From NCBI RefSeq assembly GCF_002214545.1, contig NZ_CP015105.1:992001-1056000 (forward strand): DNA of 64,000 bases. The letters are read 5' to 3'. The translations under genes and the position numbers were made by a program. A model generated the notes under the pieces. It ran no database searches and was not told the DNA's origin. It saw only the letters and a program-made list of their open reading frames with translations. How positions within the stretch are numbered: the stretch's first letter is position 1; each line of letters begins with the position of its first letter. The DNA comes from Thermococcus thioreducens. Lineage in GTDB: Archaea > Methanobacteriota_B > Thermococci > Thermococcales > Thermococcaceae. Shown here in pieces: positions 25,990 through 34,971 of the stretch.

Positions 25990-28581
25990 TGCACCTATCA
26001 TCGCCATTATCTTTCTGTGGAGCTGTTTTATCATCTCCCTTCTGTCCTCCATGAGGACCACGTCGCTTGAGCCTATCACCTCAAGGTTGAAGGCGAATGG
26101 ACTTGGGAGTTCGTTGTGCTCGACCACCACCCTTATCCTCCCCTCTTTAATCCAGCCCAGGAAGAGTTCGGCAGCCTCAACGTCCATCTTGTCCTCCATT
26201 ATCTCGCGGTAGACCTCCTTGAGAAGCGGAAAGTCCGGATGGTTTTCCTTGAGAATCCTCAGCAGTGTCACTGCCATGACCTGCTGTCTGCCAAGCCTTT
26301 TGCTCCTTCCAATGTATCTCCTAAGTATTAGAAGCCCGCGGTTGGCGACGTGCCTGAAGCGCCTCTTGAGGAGCTCGGTGTTGTCAAGGGCCCTCCTAAG
26401 AACCTCGCGGAGGTCTTCGATTTTAAACAGGGCCATTATCTCCTCTTCGCTCAACCTCTTATCCGGGGGAAGGAGCAGGGCGAAGCCGTTGTCGTTTATG
26501 GCAACACCGACGTTGGTCTTCTTTTTCTTGCTCACGAGATATGCAAAGGCCCTGCTCAGGGCGTCGTTTGCGCGCCTCCCGATGAGTGTGTGAAAGAAAT
26601 AGCGGTTCCTCTTCCCCCCGAGGACTTCCTCAACGAGAACCGTCTCGTCGTCGGGCACCGTTGAGTACTTCGCCTGCTCGCGGAAGTAGGCGAGAATAGC
26701 CTTCGCGGCTCTCTCGTCTATCCCGTACTTTTTCATCAGGAAGCTCCTGGCGCGTTTGCTGTCCACAAGGGAGTAGACCTCCTTCCTGAAGCGCTGGATG
26801 TCGAGGGCCAGGTCGAAGCTCAGGGGGAGCATCTCCGAGAACCAGGCTGGAATGGTGGGCTTCGCACCCTCGCGCGGAATTACATAAATCTTGTTCCCCC
26901 TGCTCTTGATGAACTCGTAGGTTCTCCCCGCCAAAACGAAGATGTCACCGGGCATCAGCCTCTCAGCAAACTCCTCCTCAACCGTTCCGATCATCTGCTT
27001 GTCCATGGTGTAGACCCGTATCTTTGCTTCGTCAGGTATCGTGCCGACGTTCATATAGTAGATTGCCCTTGTCATCTTGCCGCGTCTCCCAAAGCGGCCG
27101 TCCTCAAGCCATATCTTCGCGTAGACCTTCCTCTCCTCTAAGCCGGCGTATTCCCCGGCAAGATAGCGGAGAACGCTCATGAAGTCTTCAAACGGCAGGT
27201 CGCGGTATGGGTAGGCGCGCCTCACGAGCCTGTATGCCTCCTCCACGTCCCACACCTGGTTGAGCGCCATCCCGAGGAGGTGCTGGACGAGGACATCGAG
27301 GGGGTTCTTGGGAATCCTTATCCGGTCGAGCCTCCTGTTGCGGGCGTTGTGCGCCAAGACTGTAACCTCTACGAGGTCGTCGCGGTCGAGGGCGAGGATT
27401 ACTCCTTTGCTGACGTCGTGGAGCCTGTGGCCGGCCCTTCCAATCCTCTGTAAGGCCCTATTAACGCTTTTCGGCGAACCGATAAGAATTACAAGGTCAA
27501 TTGTACCGATGTCAATCCCGAGCTCAAGGCTTGTCGATGTGACAACACAACGAAGTTCTCCCCTCTTGAGCTTCTCCTCCACATCAAGGCGAACCCCCCT
27601 TGAAAGGCTTGAGTGATGTGCCTCTATCAGCCCCTCGAACTCAGGATAGCGCTTTTTCAGGTTGTATGCGACCCTCTCGGCACCGCTCCTTGTGTTGGTG
27701 AATATTAGCGTTGTCCTGTGCTCCCTGATGAGCTCTGCCAGACGGCGGTACAGGGCATTGCTGAGCATCCCAGCGTCCGTGTAAACGAGGTCATCTACAA
27801 CGCTCTCGACCCATATCTTAGTCTCCTTGGTGAAGCTGACGTCGACTATCAGGCCCGGCCTGGGCTTTCCATCGTCACCGAAGCCGAAGACGAATTTGGC
27901 GACCTCCTCAAGCGGATGAATCGTCGCGCTCAGTCCTATCCTCACGAACTCGTTCTCCGACCAGTGGGCGAGCCTCTCGACGCTGAGCGCGAGGTGAGTG
28001 CCGCGCTTGTTCTCGGCTAAGGCGTGAACCTCGTCTATGATGAGGTATTTGACCGTCTTAAGCCTCTCGCGGAACTTGGGGGCGTTCAGGGCTATGGCGA
28101 GGCTCTCGGGGGTTGTGATCAGGATGTGCGGCGGCTTCTTGACCATCTTGCTCTTCTCGTAGCTTGAGGTATCGCTCGTCCTTATGCCCACCCTTATGTC
28201 CGGAATCTCGTAGCCGAGCTCCTTTGCCACTTCCTTTATCTCGGCCAGGGGCCCCTCCAAATTGCGCTTGATGTCGTTGTTCAAAGCCCTCAGCGGGGAG
28301 ACGTAGAGCACGTAGATTTTGTCCTCAAGCTTTCCGGCCTTGGCCAAGAGTATCAGCTCGTTTATGGCCGCGAGGAAAGCCGAGAGGGTCTTTCCAGAAC
28401 CTGTTGGAGACGAGATAAGCACGTTCTCTCCCCTGTGGATCTCGATGACCGCGTAGCGCTGGGGAGGGGTGAAGGTTCCAAACTTTCGCCTAAACCACTC
28501 CCTAACCGGCTCGCTGAGTATCTCAAATATCTCCTCGTCCGTGTATTCTCTCTCGGCGTGGCGTATCCTTTCTCCGCTCAT
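25978..28581 (-). CDS. Lhr-like ATP-dependent helicase
   Basis: Superfamily 2 helicase of 867 residues, the archaeal Lhr core length. Walker A is SSPTGSGKTL near residue 60 and DEVH is in LIIDEVHALAENKRGTHL. Motif III-like LSATIHPLEEV follows, and motif VI is RIGRAGHRLHD. A winged-helix and the Lhr C-terminal region follow (~residues 430-867). Lhr proteins unwind DNA or RNA-DNA hybrids in repair. It is divergent from the NifU-like gene, with a TATA-like GCTTAAAAATC ~25 bases before the ATG, so probably leaderless. Confidence 0.95.
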   Translation of the reverse strand: MSGERIRHAEREYTDEEIFEILSEPVREWFRRKFGTFTPPQRYAVIEIHRGENVLISSPTGSGKTLSAFLAAINELILLAKAGKLEDKIYVLYVSPLRALNNDIKRNLEGPLAEIKEVAKELGYEIPDIRVGIRTSDTSSYEKSKMVKKPPHILITTPESLAIALNAPKFRERLKTVKYLIIDEVHALAENKRGTHLALSVERLAHWSENEFVRIGLSATIHPLEEVAKFVFGFGDDGKPRPGLIVDVSFTKETKIWVESVVDDLVYTDAGMLSNALYRRLAELIREHRTTLIFTNTRSGAERVAYNLKKRYPEFEGLIEAHHSSLSRGVRLDVEEKLKRGELRCVVTSTSLELGIDIGTIDLVILIGSPKSVNRALQRIGRAGHRLHDVSKGVILALDRDDLVEVTVLAHNARNRRLDRIRIPKNPLDVLVQHLLGMALNQVWDVEEAYRLVRRAYPYRDLPFEDFMSVLRYLAGEYAGLEERKVYAKIWLEDGRFGRRGKMTRAIYYMNVGTIPDEAKIRVYTMDKQMIGTVEEEFAERLMPGDIFVLAGRTYEFIKSRGNKIYVIPREGAKPTIPAWFSEMLPLSFDLALDIQRFRKEVYSLVDSKRARSFLMKKYGIDERAAKAILAYFREQAKYSTVPDDETVLVEEVLGGKRNRYFFHTLIGRRANDALSRAFAYLVSKKKKTNVGVAINDNGFALLLPPDKRLSEEEIMALFKIEDLREVLRRALDNTELLKRRFRHVANRGLLILRRYIGRSKRLGRQQVMAVTLLRILKENHPDFPLLKEVYREIMEDKMDVEAAELFLGWIKEGRIRVVVEHNELPSPFAFNLEVIGSSDVVLMEDRREMIKQLHRKIMAMIGASGQ

Positions 28582-28671
28582 CGAGGTTCGGTTGGGTTTT
28601 CGATTTTTAAGCTATTCGGTTATCTTAACAAACTTTTTAAGTGCCAATTAAGAACTAAAATCGGTGAGAGG

Positions 28672-28983
28672 ATGGAAAGGAAGATTGGGCAACTGAAGGG
28701 GATCATTGAGGAGTTCAACAGACTCCACGGAAGCGAGGCTCAGGCGAGAATACTTCGGGTTGAGGGAGACGAGGTCATCATTGAGTTCTCCGGCTCATTC
28801 TGCGCCACGTGCGGGCTCTACGACTACTTCGATGATATCAAGTGGGAGGCCATGGACTTCGGCCTGGAAATAGAGCCGGTGGAGGTTCTTGAGGCTGAGG
28901 AAGATGAGTTCGAGCACGGCAGGTACGTGGTGAGGTACAGGGTTGGAAAATTCCTCTCCCTTGAACTTCCGGATAAAGATTAA
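28672..28983 (+). CDS. Small NifU-C-like protein with a CxxC motif (103 aa)
   Basis: The middle of the protein, ARILRVEGDEVIIEFSGSFC followed by ATC, has the beta-beta-CxxC layout of the NifU C-terminal domain that carries Fe-S clusters. The rest is acidic. The assignment is by pattern only; a redox or metal-binding role is possible. GGTGAG lies 4 bases before ATG 28672 and a TATA-like CTTTTTAAG lies ~38 bases upstream. A longer frame starts within lhr but lacks signals. Confidence 0.65.
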   Translation: MERKIGQLKGIIEEFNRLHGSEAQARILRVEGDEVIIEFSGSFCATCGLYDYFDDIKWEAMDFGLEIEPVEVLEAEEDEFEHGRYVVRYRVGKFLSLELPDKD

Positions 28984-29044
28984 AAGCTCCTCTTTACCAA
29001 AAACTATTTATGCATGGTGGATTGACTAAAAAAATGGTGATTGC

Positions 29045-29263
29045 ATGGAAACTCTGGTGAAAAGGTTCGACCCCCAGGGGCGACTTCTCCTGCCGAAGGA
29101 GCTGAGGGAAAAGCTTGGGGAGGAAGTGATAATAGTTGACCTCGGCGACAGGGTGGAGTTATTGCCAAGGAGAAGGGTCGACCTAAAAAAGTTCTTTGAC
29201 AGCATCGAGGTGGGGGAGCTGAAGGGGTGGGAAGAGCTTAAAAAGGAGCTGTGGGCGGAATGA
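29045..29263 (+). CDS. AbrB/SpoVT-like antitoxin (72 aa)
   Basis: Swapped-hairpin DNA-binding protein: FDPQGRLLLPKELREKLGEE is the classical AbrB motif, and LGDRVELLPRR completes the barrel. The C-terminal helix (LKGWEELKKELWAE) should wrap the toxin. It is coupled by an ATGA overlap to a PIN toxin. TGGTGATT precedes the ATG and a TATA-like CTATTTATG lies at ~29004. Confidence 0.88.
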   Translation: METLVKRFDPQGRLLLPKELREKLGEEVIIVDLGDRVELLPRRRVDLKKFFDSIEVGELKGWEELKKELWAE

Positions 29264-29676
29264 GGTTCATCGATGCAAACGTCTTTATTTATGCGTTTTT
29301 GAAGCCAAGAAAGGAACCCCCAGGGAACGTCAAACTCATCAAGAAAAAAGCACAGGATATACTTGGACGGATCAGCGGGGGTGAGAGAGTGGTTACCACA
29401 GTTGTCCACCTGAGCGAAGTTGCCAACGTCATTGAAAGCAGGGGTGGAAAGAGAAAAGCCGCTGAAGTCCTTTTGGCGATTCTGACAATCGAGAACATCG
29501 AGGTTCTGCCGGTTTCCGCGGGAGACTACCTCAAGGCCTCGCTTATAGCTGAAGAGAGAGACCTTGGGATGAACGATGCTTTGGCCTACATTAAGATGAA
29601 AGAGCTTGGGATAGAGGAGATTTACACCTTTGATCGAGATTTCGAAAAGCTGGACGTCACCGTAGTGCGTGAATAG
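29260..29676 (+). CDS. PIN-domain toxin, VapC family (138 aa)
   Basis: Begins MRFIDANVFIYAFLKPRK with D5 as first metal ligand. A second acid lies in VVHLSEVANV, and the C-terminal acids are in LGMNDALAYIKM and YTFDRDFEKL. All four PIN positions are present. ATG 29260 overlaps the antitoxin stop; a GTG at 29251 is less likely. Unlike the pair at 2.0-2.7 kb, its partner is of the AbrB type. Confidence 0.9.
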   Translation: MRFIDANVFIYAFLKPRKEPPGNVKLIKKKAQDILGRISGGERVVTTVVHLSEVANVIESRGGKRKAAEVLLAILTIENIEVLPVSAGDYLKASLIAEERDLGMNDALAYIKMKELGIEEIYTFDRDFEKLDVTVVRE

Positions 29677-29769
29677 GTCCTCCGCTGGTAAATTTTAGGG
29701 TTTAACGCGCTATATCGTGGGTTCTTAGATATCGACACAATTAAAAATTCCATATCCCAAACTATTCCC

Positions 29770-30819
29770 ATGAACCCGCTCCTACTCGGTCTTTTCGTCA
29801 TCCTCCTCTGGGACGGTTACTTTTTCTTCAATTACATAATTAGCCTTTTCAAGAATTACAGAATTCGGGAATGGTCGCCCAAAGTCTCAATCATTATCCC
29901 TGCTTACAACGAAGGAGAAAGGATCCTTAGGGCGATAAAATCTGCTCTAGCCCAGGATTATCCCGACTTTGAGGTTATAGTAATCGACGATGGAAGCAAG
30001 GACAACACCTTCGAGGTGGCTTTCTCCGTAAAAGACCCCCGCCTGAGGGTTTACAGGAAGAATCACGGAGGAAAGGCCAAAGCCTTGAACTTCGGCCTCT
30101 CGAAGGCCAGTGGGGAGATTGTAGTCACGACCGACGCCGACAGCCGTCTCGAACCCGATGCAGTTAAGGAGTTGGTGAGACGCTTCTATTCGGATGAAAT
30201 CCTCGGCGTCGGCGGTCAGGTTCGCGTCGCGGGAGAATCTTTCCTTGAGATTGCCCAAGATGCGGAGCACCTTCGAATAGCGATGTTCCGCAGGGCGAAG
30301 GAGCTGGACGACCTGAGCCTAGCCCCGGGCCCAATAGCGGCCTTCCGAAGGGAGGTCCTTGGGAGGATCGGCGGCTTTGTTGAGGAAATCGTCGAGGACT
30401 ACGCCACGACGAAGGCCGTTAAGGAGTTTGGGAAGGTCGTCTACGCTCCCCGCGCGAAGGTCTGGACAGAGATGCCAAAGAGCATTAGTGTGCTCTGGCG
30501 CCAGAGGAAGCGCTGGTTCCTCGGCGACCTGAAAAACCTCGGCGGTGGTTTTACCAAGGACTGGATCTTTTTGATTCTCGGGGATGTTGTGGCGTTTTTT
30601 GATGTGATTGTTCCTCCTCTTCTCCTCATCACCGGACATTTTGAGCTCTTCGCCCTATGGTGGTTCTTCGAGACCTTCACAATGCTTTTACCGACCCTCT
30701 TCGAGGGGGGAAGGCTGATAAACACTTTCCTGTTCCCGGTAATCGTCTGGTTCTGGGCGGCCTTTTACCTTGCCCTCCACATCTACGGCTACCTCTCGGT
30801 GCTCCTCGGGAGGGTATGA
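29770..30819 (+). CDS. Family 2 glycosyltransferase, membrane-bound (349 aa)
   Basis: One N-terminal membrane segment (LLLGLFVILLWDGYFFF) is followed by a GT-A domain: VSIIIPAYNEGERI, VIVIDDGSKDNTFE, TTDADSRLEPDA (the DxD-type metal site), EIVEDYATT and QRKRWFLGDL (the QxxRW motif of processive enzymes). Three membrane segments follow. The layout matches hyaluronan/PgaC-type synthases that polymerise and export a polysaccharide. The sugar is unknown. It is a single gene with a TATA-like ATTAAAAATTCC upstream. Confidence 0.93.
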   Translation: MNPLLLGLFVILLWDGYFFFNYIISLFKNYRIREWSPKVSIIIPAYNEGERILRAIKSALAQDYPDFEVIVIDDGSKDNTFEVAFSVKDPRLRVYRKNHGGKAKALNFGLSKASGEIVVTTDADSRLEPDAVKELVRRFYSDEILGVGGQVRVAGESFLEIAQDAEHLRIAMFRRAKELDDLSLAPGPIAAFRREVLGRIGGFVEEIVEDYATTKAVKEFGKVVYAPRAKVWTEMPKSISVLWRQRKRWFLGDLKNLGGGFTKDWIFLILGDVVAFFDVIVPPLLLITGHFELFALWWFFETFTMLLPTLFEGGRLINTFLFPVIVWFWAAFYLALHIYGYLSVLLGRV

Positions 30820-30864
30820 TGCAACACTGAGCGAAAACCTTTTAAGTGCTCAACCATGTGCTAC

Positions 30865-30902
30865 ATAGACTATATAGATTATGTGTCAACAAATAGACTA
30901 TA
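30865..30902. promoter_or_regulatory. Repeated ATAGACTATA boxes upstream of the phosphate permease
   Basis: ATAGACTATA occurs at 30865-30874 and 30893-30902, 28 bases apart, with a similar ATAGATTA between them. They lie downstream of a TATA-like CTTTTAAG (~30840), where a bound repressor would block transcription of the phosphate permease. Confidence 0.45.
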
Positions 30903-30905
30903 GTG

Positions 30906-31820
30906 ATGGCGATGATAACGGCGCTCTTCATGGCGTGGGCGATAGGCGCGAACGACAGCGCAAAGGCCGTTGGGACGGCCGTTGGGTCGGGAGTCATAGG
31001 CTTCAAGAGGGCAGTGCTCCTAATAGGTGTATTCACCACCTTAGGCGTTTTTCTCGGCGGCTCCGGCGTTTCCGGAACGGTCTCCGGGCTGGCCGAGGGC
31101 ATGACTGCTGGCGAGGTCGGTCTCGTCCTCTTCAGCGCGGCCTCGGCAGTAACCATAGCCAGCCTCTGGGGAAGGCCAATCTCAACGACCCAGTCCATAA
31201 TAGGCGGCCTCGTCGGGGCCTCCCTCGCCCTCGGACTGCCGGTTGACTGGTGGACTGTCGGCAGAATAGCATCTGCATGGGTTCTCTCACCGATCGTCGC
31301 CGCTCTCTTCGCGTTGGCCGTCTACAGGCTCTACAAGCCCCTGCGGAGAAGGGTAAAGTGTCTGCGGAACCTTGAGCTGGCCCAGAAGTGGCTCGTCTTC
31401 ACGGCGGCGGCTTTTTCAGCCTTCAACCTCGGCGCCAACGAGCTCTCCAACGTCGCCGGGCTGATGGAAGGGCTCGGAGTGAACGGACCGTTTAAGCTCC
31501 TCCTGGCGCTTATCCTAACCCTGGGGGCGCTGACCTTCAGCTACGACGTTATGATGACGGTCGGAAGGGACATCTCGCCGCTCGGGCCGACCTCGGCCTT
31601 TTCGAGCCAGTTCGGAGCATCTCTGGCCGTCAGCGCGGCCAACCTGATAGGCCTGCCCGTCAGCTCGGGCCAGGCCATAGTCGGGGCCATAAGCGGCCTG
31701 GGCCTCTACAAGGGCGAGCATGTGAACCTCAAACTCCTCGTGGGAATCGTGAAGGGCTGGGTAATGGCCCCGGTTTTCGCGGGTGCGATATCCTACGTCC
31801 TCATAACGTTTCTGGCTTAG
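30906..31820 (+). CDS. PiT-family inorganic phosphate transporter
   Basis: About nine hydrophobic segments with the duplicated PiT signature: AWAIGANDSAKAVGTAVGSG near the N-terminus and FNLGANELSNVAGLMEG in the second half. Substrate is phosphate carried with sodium or protons. It is short (304 residues), since the first helix present in some relatives is reduced. The start could be GTG 30903, ATG 30906 or ATG 30912; no clear ribosome binding site is present. Confidence 0.9.
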   Translation: MAMITALFMAWAIGANDSAKAVGTAVGSGVIGFKRAVLLIGVFTTLGVFLGGSGVSGTVSGLAEGMTAGEVGLVLFSAASAVTIASLWGRPISTTQSIIGGLVGASLALGLPVDWWTVGRIASAWVLSPIVAALFALAVYRLYKPLRRRVKCLRNLELAQKWLVFTAAAFSAFNLGANELSNVAGLMEGLGVNGPFKLLLALILTLGALTFSYDVMMTVGRDISPLGPTSAFSSQFGASLAVSAANLIGLPVSSGQAIVGAISGLGLYKGEHVNLKLLVGIVKGWVMAPVFAGAISYVLITFLA

Positions 31821-31861
31821 GCTTTTAAACCGACCACCGAAGGTTCTTGAGGTGTTGAGAG

Positions 31862-33604
31862 ATGGTCGAGTTTAAGTTCGAGGTAAAGGCGAGAGACGCC
31901 GCCGGAAGGATCGGGAAGTTAACTGTCAACGGAAAAACGATAGAGACCCCTGCCATAATGCCGGTCATCAACCCAAAGCAACTGATAGTGACACCGAAGG
32001 AACTCAAGGAGATGGGCTTTGGAATGATAATCACCAACTCCTACATCATCTACAAGACGCCTGAACTCAGGGAGAGGGCCCTTGAGTTTGGAATCCACAG
32101 GCTCCTCGACTACGACGGCATAATCGAGGTCGATTCCGGCTCGTTCCAGCTCATGCGCTACGGCGGCGTGGACGTTACGAACAGGGAGATAATCGAGTTC
32201 CAGGAGGGGATAGGCGTCGATATAGGCACCTTCCTCGACATTCCGACCCCACCGGATGCACCGAGGGAAAAAGCAGAGGAAGACCTCAGGGTGACCCTTG
32301 AAAGGGCAAAGGAAGCCGAGGAAGTCAAGAACATCGCGATGAACGCGGCAGTCCAGGGATCCACCTATCCAGACCTGAGAACCTATGCCGCTAAAAAGCT
32401 CAGCGATATGAACTTTGAGATTCACCCGGTTGGGGCAGTCGTCCCGCTCATGGAGAGCTACAGATATAAAGACCTTGTTGATGTAGTTATCGCTTCAAAG
32501 CAGGGGCTCAGGCCCGACAGGCCGGTTCACCTCTTCGGCGCAGGTCACCCGATGATTTTCGCTTTAGCGGTCGCGATGGGGATAGACCTCTTCGATTCCG
32601 CGAGCTATGCCCTCTATGCCAAAGACGACCGCTACATGACGCCCGAGGGGACGAAAAGGCTGGAAGAGCTCGAATACTTCCCCTGCTCCTGTCCGGTCTG
32701 CCCCCGCCACACTCCCCAGGAGCTTCGCGAGATGCCGAAGGAAGAGAGGACGAGGCTTCTGGCTCTCCACAACCTCTGGGTAATCCGCGAGGAGCTCAAC
32801 CGGGTCAAGCAGACGATAAAGGAGGGAACCCTCTGGGAGCTCGTCGATGAGCGCGCCCGCTCCCACCCGAAGATGTTCGCCGCCTACAAGAGGCTGTTGG
32901 AGTACAGGGACTACCTCGAAAAGAACGAGCCGATAACCAAGGCCTCCGCTTTCTTCAAGGTGAGCGAGGAGGCACTGCGCTGGCCGACTGCTGTGAGGGC
33001 TAAGGAGAGGGCAGAGCGCGTTAAGAGCAGGTTTCCTGGGACGATAGAACACCCGATATTCGGAGAGATACCTAGGTACCTCGGCTTGACCTACCCCTTT
33101 GCGCAGAGCGAGGGCGAGGAGGACTTCACCATAACCAAGCCCGCCAGGGGAGAGGCGAGGAGCTACATCATGGCCATAGCGGAGTACCAGTTCGGAGAAG
33201 GCGCTGGGGAAGCGTTCAGAGATGCCTTCGTCGAGCTGTCGAGAAAGACCGGAATGCCGAGGCAGATTAAGGTGAAGGGCAAACACCTCGCGACCTTCAG
33301 GGCTGAGGACGGCCTCCTGACCCTCGGCATCGAGGGGGCTAAAAGGCTCCACGAGATACTGCCGTTCCCGAGGATGCGCGTTGTGGTCAACGAAGATGCA
33401 GAGCCCTTCGCACGGAAGGGCAAGAACGTCTTCGCAAAGTTCGTGGTGGACGCTGACCCCGAGATAAGGCCCTACGACGAGGTTCTGGTCGTGAACGAGA
33501 ACGACGAGCTCCTTGCAACGGGTCAAACGCTGCTCAGCGGCGAGGAGCTGAAGGTGTTCCAGAGCGGTTTAGCCGTGAAGGTTCGCAGGGGCGTTGGGAA
33601 GTAG
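31862..33604 (+). CDS. tgtA: tRNA-guanine(15) transglycosylase (archaeosine synthesis)
   Basis: Exchanges guanine 15 of tRNA for preQ0, the first step to archaeosine. The catalytic barrel has IEVDSGSFQLMRYG and FLDIPTPPDAPRE. The zinc site is in CSCPVCPRH. The C-terminal PUA domain (from ~residue 500: MRVVVNEDAEPFARKGKNVF and VNENDELLATGQTLLSG) binds tRNA. 580 residues is the archaeal length. ATG 31862 follows GAGGTG. The tRNA-Val gene lies just downstream. Confidence 0.97.
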   Translation: MVEFKFEVKARDAAGRIGKLTVNGKTIETPAIMPVINPKQLIVTPKELKEMGFGMIITNSYIIYKTPELRERALEFGIHRLLDYDGIIEVDSGSFQLMRYGGVDVTNREIIEFQEGIGVDIGTFLDIPTPPDAPREKAEEDLRVTLERAKEAEEVKNIAMNAAVQGSTYPDLRTYAAKKLSDMNFEIHPVGAVVPLMESYRYKDLVDVVIASKQGLRPDRPVHLFGAGHPMIFALAVAMGIDLFDSASYALYAKDDRYMTPEGTKRLEELEYFPCSCPVCPRHTPQELREMPKEERTRLLALHNLWVIREELNRVKQTIKEGTLWELVDERARSHPKMFAAYKRLLEYRDYLEKNEPITKASAFFKVSEEALRWPTAVRAKERAERVKSRFPGTIEHPIFGEIPRYLGLTYPFAQSEGEEDFTITKPARGEARSYIMAIAEYQFGEGAGEAFRDAFVELSRKTGMPRQIKVKGKHLATFRAEDGLLTLGIEGAKRLHEILPFPRMRVVVNEDAEPFARKGKNVFAKFVVDADPEIRPYDEVLVVNENDELLATGQTLLSGEELKVFQSGLAVKVRRGVGK

Positions 33605-33642
33605 AAAATTTTATAACGTCCCTCCCTTCTCCTATTTCGGGC

Positions 33643-33719
33643 GGGCCCGTGGTCTAGATGGTTATGACGCCACCCTTACAAGGTGGAGGTCCGGGGTTCG
33701 AATCCCCGCGGGCCCACCA
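33643..33719 (+). tRNA. tRNA-Val (anticodon UAC), CCA encoded
   Basis: The acceptor stem GGGCCCG pairs with CGGGCCC. The anticodon arm CCACC-CTTACAA-GGTGG has TAC in the loop. The T arm CGGGG-TTCGAAT-CCCCG is perfect, and the gene ends ACCA. Its 3' part from the anticodon arm onward is the attachment core of the integrated element, and the gene remains complete after integration. Confidence 0.97.
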
Positions 33720-33842
33720 GTTCTCGATTAACCGCCAAATAACATCCTCATACGTTTCTCCCAACCGACCAATCCGCCTCAACTCCTCCTTCAACTCCAC
33801 ACTCACCCAAATAGTCGTATTCCGTCTTGCTTTCTCCCCCAC
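33654..33842 (-). pseudogene. Integrase N-terminal fragment (intN) at attL
   Basis: Start GTG 33842 has GGAGGT 7 bases upstream. The protein starts GEKARRNTTIWVSVELKEEL, resembling a ribbon-helix-helix segment, and runs through the att core as WWARGDSNPGPPPCKG before a stop inside the tRNA gene. The same eight-plus residues occur at the attR end in the intC frame, so joining the two across the att core restores one integrase. This split is the hallmark of SSV-type integrases. Confidence 0.88.
33672..33722. repeat. attL: 51-bp core in tRNA-Val
   Basis: The 51 bases from ACCCTTACAAGG to CCCACCAGTT are identical to 41862-41912. They cover the anticodon loop to the 3' end of tRNA-Val plus three bases. 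Confidence 0.97.
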
Positions 33843-33857
33843 TGCCAGCACCTCCGA

Positions 33858-33881
33858 CTATAGCGCCTATAGCGACTATAG
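33858..33881. repeat. Three CTATAG boxes at 9-bp spacing upstream of intN
   Basis: CTATAG occurs at 33858, 33867 and 33876. They lie 16 bases before the intN start, where they could serve as TATA/operator sites for integrase control, perhaps for one of the excisionase-like proteins. Confidence 0.5.
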
Positions 33882-34029
33882 GGGATACGTATACACAATT
33901 ATGCCCCATCCTACATAGGACTTGTCCAGAAAGAAGAACGACTAAAACAAAGTGAAAATGAGGAACCAGCCCGGGCGGGACACAAGAGAGCGAGAGGCGA
34001 GGAAGGGACAAAACCTAGGGCATAGTAAT

Positions 34030-34971
34030 CTATAGTAGTTCTACCCTCTCTCCCTGACTCCTCTTCCGCCTTACTTGGACGTCATATCCTGGCCACGGCA
34101 GATACTCAAACCGGAAGAAACCATACCTCCCCCACTCGATATAAGCGTATCCATCATCCAGCATCGAGACGTAACCTTGCTTGACCTTTGACCCCTTCCT
34201 GACCTGGGCTCCTCTCAGGTAAATATAAGCTGGAATTTTCGTGCGAATTCTCCAATCAACGTTGCTAACTGTATGAGTCGAGAGGACAAGGGATACTAGG
34301 GCCTTCCTCAAGTCTTTGAGGATATCTTTGACCCAATCCTGAAGGGTGAACTGAGTGCCCGGTGCAGTTTCAGGGAAAATATCATCAGCTTCATCGATGA
34401 AAACTGCATACCACTCTCTATCATCACGAGTGAGTAGGCAGTAGAGGAGCTCAAACCAGAAGTAGACAGGCCTGTCTTCCTCCAGTTTCTCTGGTGGGAT
34501 AACCCTCCCAGTCTTCTCCTTCACATCCTTGGCTAGCTCTGGGGAGACTCTATATGAGGCAGGCTCATAGATGACGTTAATCTTGTCCTTACGGAGTTTC
34601 CGAATGGCATCCTTCGCATCCCTGTACCTGACGACGGGAACATCAATCACTTCTGCTTCTCCTCCATAGGGAATTTTGAGGAACTCTACTTCATCGTCCT
34701 CATGCACTAGTATCTGGATCTTCTTCTCCCAGTTTGGAAACTTGTGCCACTGGGCAAGGAAGCGGCCACGCCAGATAACGTATTCTTCGCCCCTGAACCG
34801 TAAGGCCAGTCTGCCCATTAGTGAAGTCTTCCCAGCCCCTTGTTCCCCAGTAATCATGACAAGCCTGCCGCCCCTTCCGGGATTCCTCTCTAGGAGCCTG
34901 TCCAAGAGTTCAGCACCAATCTGAGCAGCAATCTGGGCTCCACTCGCCAGGGACAAGATACCACGCTTCAT
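34030..34971 (-). CDS. P-loop ATPase of the element (313 aa), possible packaging or DNA-transfer ATPase
   Basis: Walker A is ITGEQGAGKTSLMGRLALR (around residue 43) and Walker B is WYAVFIDEADDIFPE, followed by a sensor-like SLVLSTHTVSN. The beginning (GAQIAAQIGAELLDRLLERN) and the C-terminal beta-rich tail are not diagnostic. The general form resembles Zot/FtsK-like ATPases of archaeal viruses and plasmids, but the exact family is not certain. ATG 34971 overlaps the stop of the upstream coiled-coil gene. Confidence 0.8.
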   Translation of the reverse strand: MKRGILSLASGAQIAAQIGAELLDRLLERNPGRGGRLVMITGEQGAGKTSLMGRLALRFRGEEYVIWRGRFLAQWHKFPNWEKKIQILVHEDDEVEFLKIPYGGEAEVIDVPVVRYRDAKDAIRKLRKDKINVIYEPASYRVSPELAKDVKEKTGRVIPPEKLEEDRPVYFWFELLYCLLTRDDREWYAVFIDEADDIFPETAPGTQFTLQDWVKDILKDLRKALVSLVLSTHTVSNVDWRIRTKIPAYIYLRGAQVRKGSKVKQGYVSMLDDGYAYIEWGRYGFFRFEYLPWPGYDVQVRRKRSQGERVELL

